From Halobacteriales archaeon QS_8_69_26 (lineage in GTDB: Archaea; Halobacteriota; Halobacteria; Halobacteriales; SW-7-71-33): a stretch of DNA of 64,000 nt. Each line of letters begins with the position of its first letter. Position 1 is the stretch's first letter. The stretch is taken from the NCBI GenBank assembly GCA_003023195.1, contig PXRX01000046.1:62001-126000 (forward strand), written 5' to 3'. This document shows positions 62,182-64,000 of this stretch, piece after piece. The notes beneath the pieces were generated by a model. That model did not search any database. It was not told the DNA's origin and saw only the letters and a list, made by a program, of their open reading frames with translations. Position numbers and translations under genes: made by a program.

Positions 62182-63257
62182 TGTCCACAGTACTGTCTGT
62201 CGAGGAGTCGCATAATTCAGGGGGGTGGATCCGCCAGCGGCCCGGGGTCGGGGTCTCCGGCGTCCGTCTGCGGGGAGACGGTACCGACGCGATCGGTCCG
62301 TCACAGCGCCCCCGCACCGGTGCGAGGGAACTTCGGGGACCCCTCCTGGTGCCCCAAAATATAAAATATACAGGTTATAATTTGAAATGGTATTTAGTAC
62401 TCAGTCCGGTTCGTCTGCCGGCCAGGACCTGGGCGGCGGGACCGATCCAGTGCCAACAGTCGATCGCCTCTCGATGGACAGTACAGGCGGCGAGGCGAGC
62501 GTCTACGGGACAGGTCTCGGCGAACCGCCAGTGCTTCCTCGGAAACGGTGATCCCTGGTCGATCGGGACGAACCGTCCACCGGCCACTGTTCCCGCCTTC
62601 CCCAGCCGAATCGGTTTCAGGGACGCCTGCACCGTTGGATTCGTGGACGGTCGGTCAGGTCGATCGTCTCTCTTGGTGCTCTCCAGTCGTCGTTACAGCC
62701 CGGATCGACCGCGTGTTTCGACGGATTGCGTCGGATCGGGTCGGGCCGGTGGCCGGTTGGCGAAGTAGTCCGCCGGAGATCCGGAGTGGGCTACGAAACC
62801 GCCCCTCGATCCGGCAGTGTGACGGGGCCGGACCCTCTGGCTGTGGACAGATCCTTACTGGTTCGCGTTCACAAATATATAATTATATTAGTAATAATGG
62901 AATAGTACCAGACAGTATATTATTAGAGCAGGTCTCGGCGGATTACAAACGGGCTCTCCAGTCGAGCCTCGGCGAACGGACGTCCGCCCCGCCCGTGGAG
63001 ACGCCGCGAGAAGGCGCGCCGACCGGGGATCGATCCCGATGGCGACACGGTCCGGCTCGCTTCCTCATCTCTCCCGGGGTGCGTCTTGCGTGGACCTCTC
63101 CTGCCACCTGCCGCTCGCGGAGTTGCTCGCCAGAAACATGCGTCGATCGGGAATTGAACCCGATGACGAGACGGTCACGGTCGCTTCCGGGCTGCGACTC
63201 GCGTGGTTCAATTCCCTCGTGGCGCGTTCTCGGCTCATGGAATTGCTCGCCGAGAAG
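62182..63257. other. Gene-free kilobase beside tRNA-Gly
   Basis: No credible protein is visible; frames are short or lack haloarchaeal composition. AT-rich blocks occur at 62352-62402 and 62868-62932. From 63016 on, tRNA-Gly 3'-end fragments recur. The stretch looks like eroded remains of inserted DNA. Confidence 0.6.
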
Positions 63258-63284
63258 TGCGCCGACCGGGAATTGAACCCGGGC
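63016..63284. repeat. Repeated tRNA-Gly 3' ends at about 120-bp spacing
   Basis: The acceptor/T-arm sequence of the tRNA-Gly gene (63259 on, GCGCCGACCGGGAATTGAAC) recurs at 63140 with two mismatches over 23 nt. It recurs at 63016 in a more diverged form (GCGCCGACCGGGGATCGATC). The flanking sequence also repeats (AATTGCTCGCCGAGAAG versus AGTTGCTCGCCAGAAAC). An inverted T-arm-like GGTTCAATTCCC lies at about 63205. Confidence 0.8.
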
Positions 63285-63328
63285 TATGAGCTTGGGAAGC
63301 TCATGTCCTACCACTAGACCACCGGCGC
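63258..63328 (-). tRNA. tRNA-Gly (anticodon CCC)
   Basis: On the minus strand the acceptor GCGCCGG pairs with TCGGCGC, followed by discriminator A. The anticodon stem TGAGC/GCTCA has loop TTCCCAA, giving anticodon CCC. The T arm is CCGGG-TTCAATT-CCCGG in type. CCA is not encoded. Partial copies of its 3' half lie directly downstream. Confidence 0.93.
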
Positions 63329-63500
63329 AGGCACCCGAGCGTACTGGTGCGGCGCACTTGAACGTGGCGCTTCCCCGCCGGTGCCCGCCCCCGGACGCGA
63401 TCTATCGTCCCGCCCTTCGCCGTCACGGGCGTGATCGAACGTCCGGAAACCAGCGGACGGTGGGTAGATACTTGTCCGTCACGGACGGAGATCCGGACGG

Positions 63501-64000
63501 ATGGTTGACCTGCGATTCTCGGAGGCGGAACTGGAGCGACGCCGGGAGAACGTCGTCTCGTTTATCGACGACGTCGTCGACCGTGCGGGTGCCGACGGTG
63601 CCGTCGTCGGCCTCTCGGGGGGGATCGACTCCTCGCTGACGGCCTTCCTGGCGGTCGAGGCCCTCGGCCCGGAGAGCGTCCACGGCCTCGTGATGCCCGG
63701 GGAGGTCAGCGACGAGGACAACATGAGCGACGCCGAGGCCGTGGCGGTCGAACTGGGGATCGACCACGACGAATTGGCCGTCGATCCGGTGGTCGACGCC
63801 GTCCTGTCGGCGTATCCCGACGCCCAGGGCGACCGGGTCGCGGTCGGGAACGCCCGGGCGCGGGTGCGGGCGGTGTTCAACTACCTGGTCGCCAACCACG
63901 AGGACCGGGTCGTCCTCGGGACGGGCAACAGGAGCGAGGCGCTGGTCGGCTACTACACCAAGTACGGCGACGGGGCGGTCGACTGTCACCCCATCGGCAA
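63501..64000 (+). CDS. nadE: NH3-dependent NAD+ synthetase, 3' end outside window
   Basis: NadE amidates nicotinic acid adenine dinucleotide to NAD+. The first 166 residues are present. They include VVGLSGGIDSSLTAFLAVEA (PP-loop ATP-binding motif SGGIDSS), MPGEVSDEDNMSDAEAVAVE and GNARARVRAVFNYLVANHED. The GTGNRSEALVGYYTKYGDGA segment typical of NadE follows. ATG 63501 precedes the conserved helix SEAELERRRENVVSF. The gene runs off the window end. Confidence 0.95.
   Translation, partial: MVDLRFSEAELERRRENVVSFIDDVVDRAGADGAVVGLSGGIDSSLTAFLAVEALGPESVHGLVMPGEVSDEDNMSDAEAVAVELGIDHDELAVDPVVDAVLSAYPDAQGDRVAVGNARARVRAVFNYLVANHEDRVVLGTGNRSEALVGYYTKYGDGAVDCHPIG

Noticed and set aside
62375-62632. 85-codon minus-strand frame in the gene-free kilobase
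   Set aside because: It has a basic, non-haloarchaeal composition with no motif, and I could not support it as a gene.
63139-63250. A second functional tRNA-Gly
   Set aside because: Only the acceptor/T-arm end matches; no anticodon arm or closing 5' acceptor strand can be found.

Overview
The window is chromosomal DNA of a halophilic archaeon (class Halobacteria). The DNA is very GC-rich and nearly every protein is acidic. Short AT-rich TATA-like boxes lie about 25-30 nt before many starts, as expected for leaderless transcripts. The gene set is typical of haloarchaea: pelota, archaeal RqcH, PAN, Mre11-Rad50, PolB with an intein, Bat-type and TrmB regulators, Tat lipoproteins and SufCBD. Genus cannot be fixed from the sequence alone.

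Layout. 1-1620: end of an unidentified gene and a TrmB regulator. 1628-5783: ribosome-rescue block (pelota, a small unknown, RqcH). 5936-6636: HTH gene plus a PemK/MazF-like gene. 6759-8494: lipoprotein and a formyl-THF cyclo-ligase relative. 8500-8950: non-coding repeats and hairpins. 8956-14722: Bat-type sensor-regulator, FMN reductase, HTH/zinc-ribbon protein, GAPN-like aldehyde dehydrogenase, PadR regulator. 14810-19858: an Nmad3-like protein and the histidine-degradation genes hutU-hutG-hutI. 20008-23295: unknowns, PAN and a winged-helix protein. 23482-27500: mre11-rad50. 27535-30181: four small or acidic haloarchaeal proteins. 30429-34361: PolB with a 412-residue intein. 34640-38274: sufC, sufB, sufD. 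38449-43037: sensor kinase, ferritin-like protein, DtxR-type regulator, potassium channel. 43202-45201: tRNA-Gln and small proteins.

45383-62181 is an accessory catabolic island. It holds an L-rhamnonate dehydratase-like enolase and a second enolase-superfamily dehydratase. It also holds an L-rhamnose mutarotase, an amidohydrolase lactonase candidate, an SDR, a zinc alcohol dehydrogenase, a luciferase-like (LLM) oxidoreductase and a type I dehydroquinase-like protein. A frameshifted FAH-family hydrolase, LutC- and LutB-like proteins, an IclR regulator and a complete sugar ABC importer complete the set. Together they fit uptake of a 6-deoxy sugar such as L-rhamnose or L-fucose and its oxidation through lactone, acid and diketo-acid to pyruvate and L-lactate. 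The LUD proteins would act on the lactate. The island ends in about 1 kb of gene-free DNA carrying degenerate copies of the 3' end of an adjacent tRNA-Gly, followed by nadE, which runs off the window.

The signals I rate highest are four. First, the deoxy-sugar island and its frameshifted hydrolase. Second, AT-rich codon islands in polB exactly at the two other classical PolB intein sites. Third, a near-palindrome of consensus TACNGTA-N4-TACNGTA repeated at four places. Fourth, repeated tRNA-Gly 3' ends that suggest past integration events.
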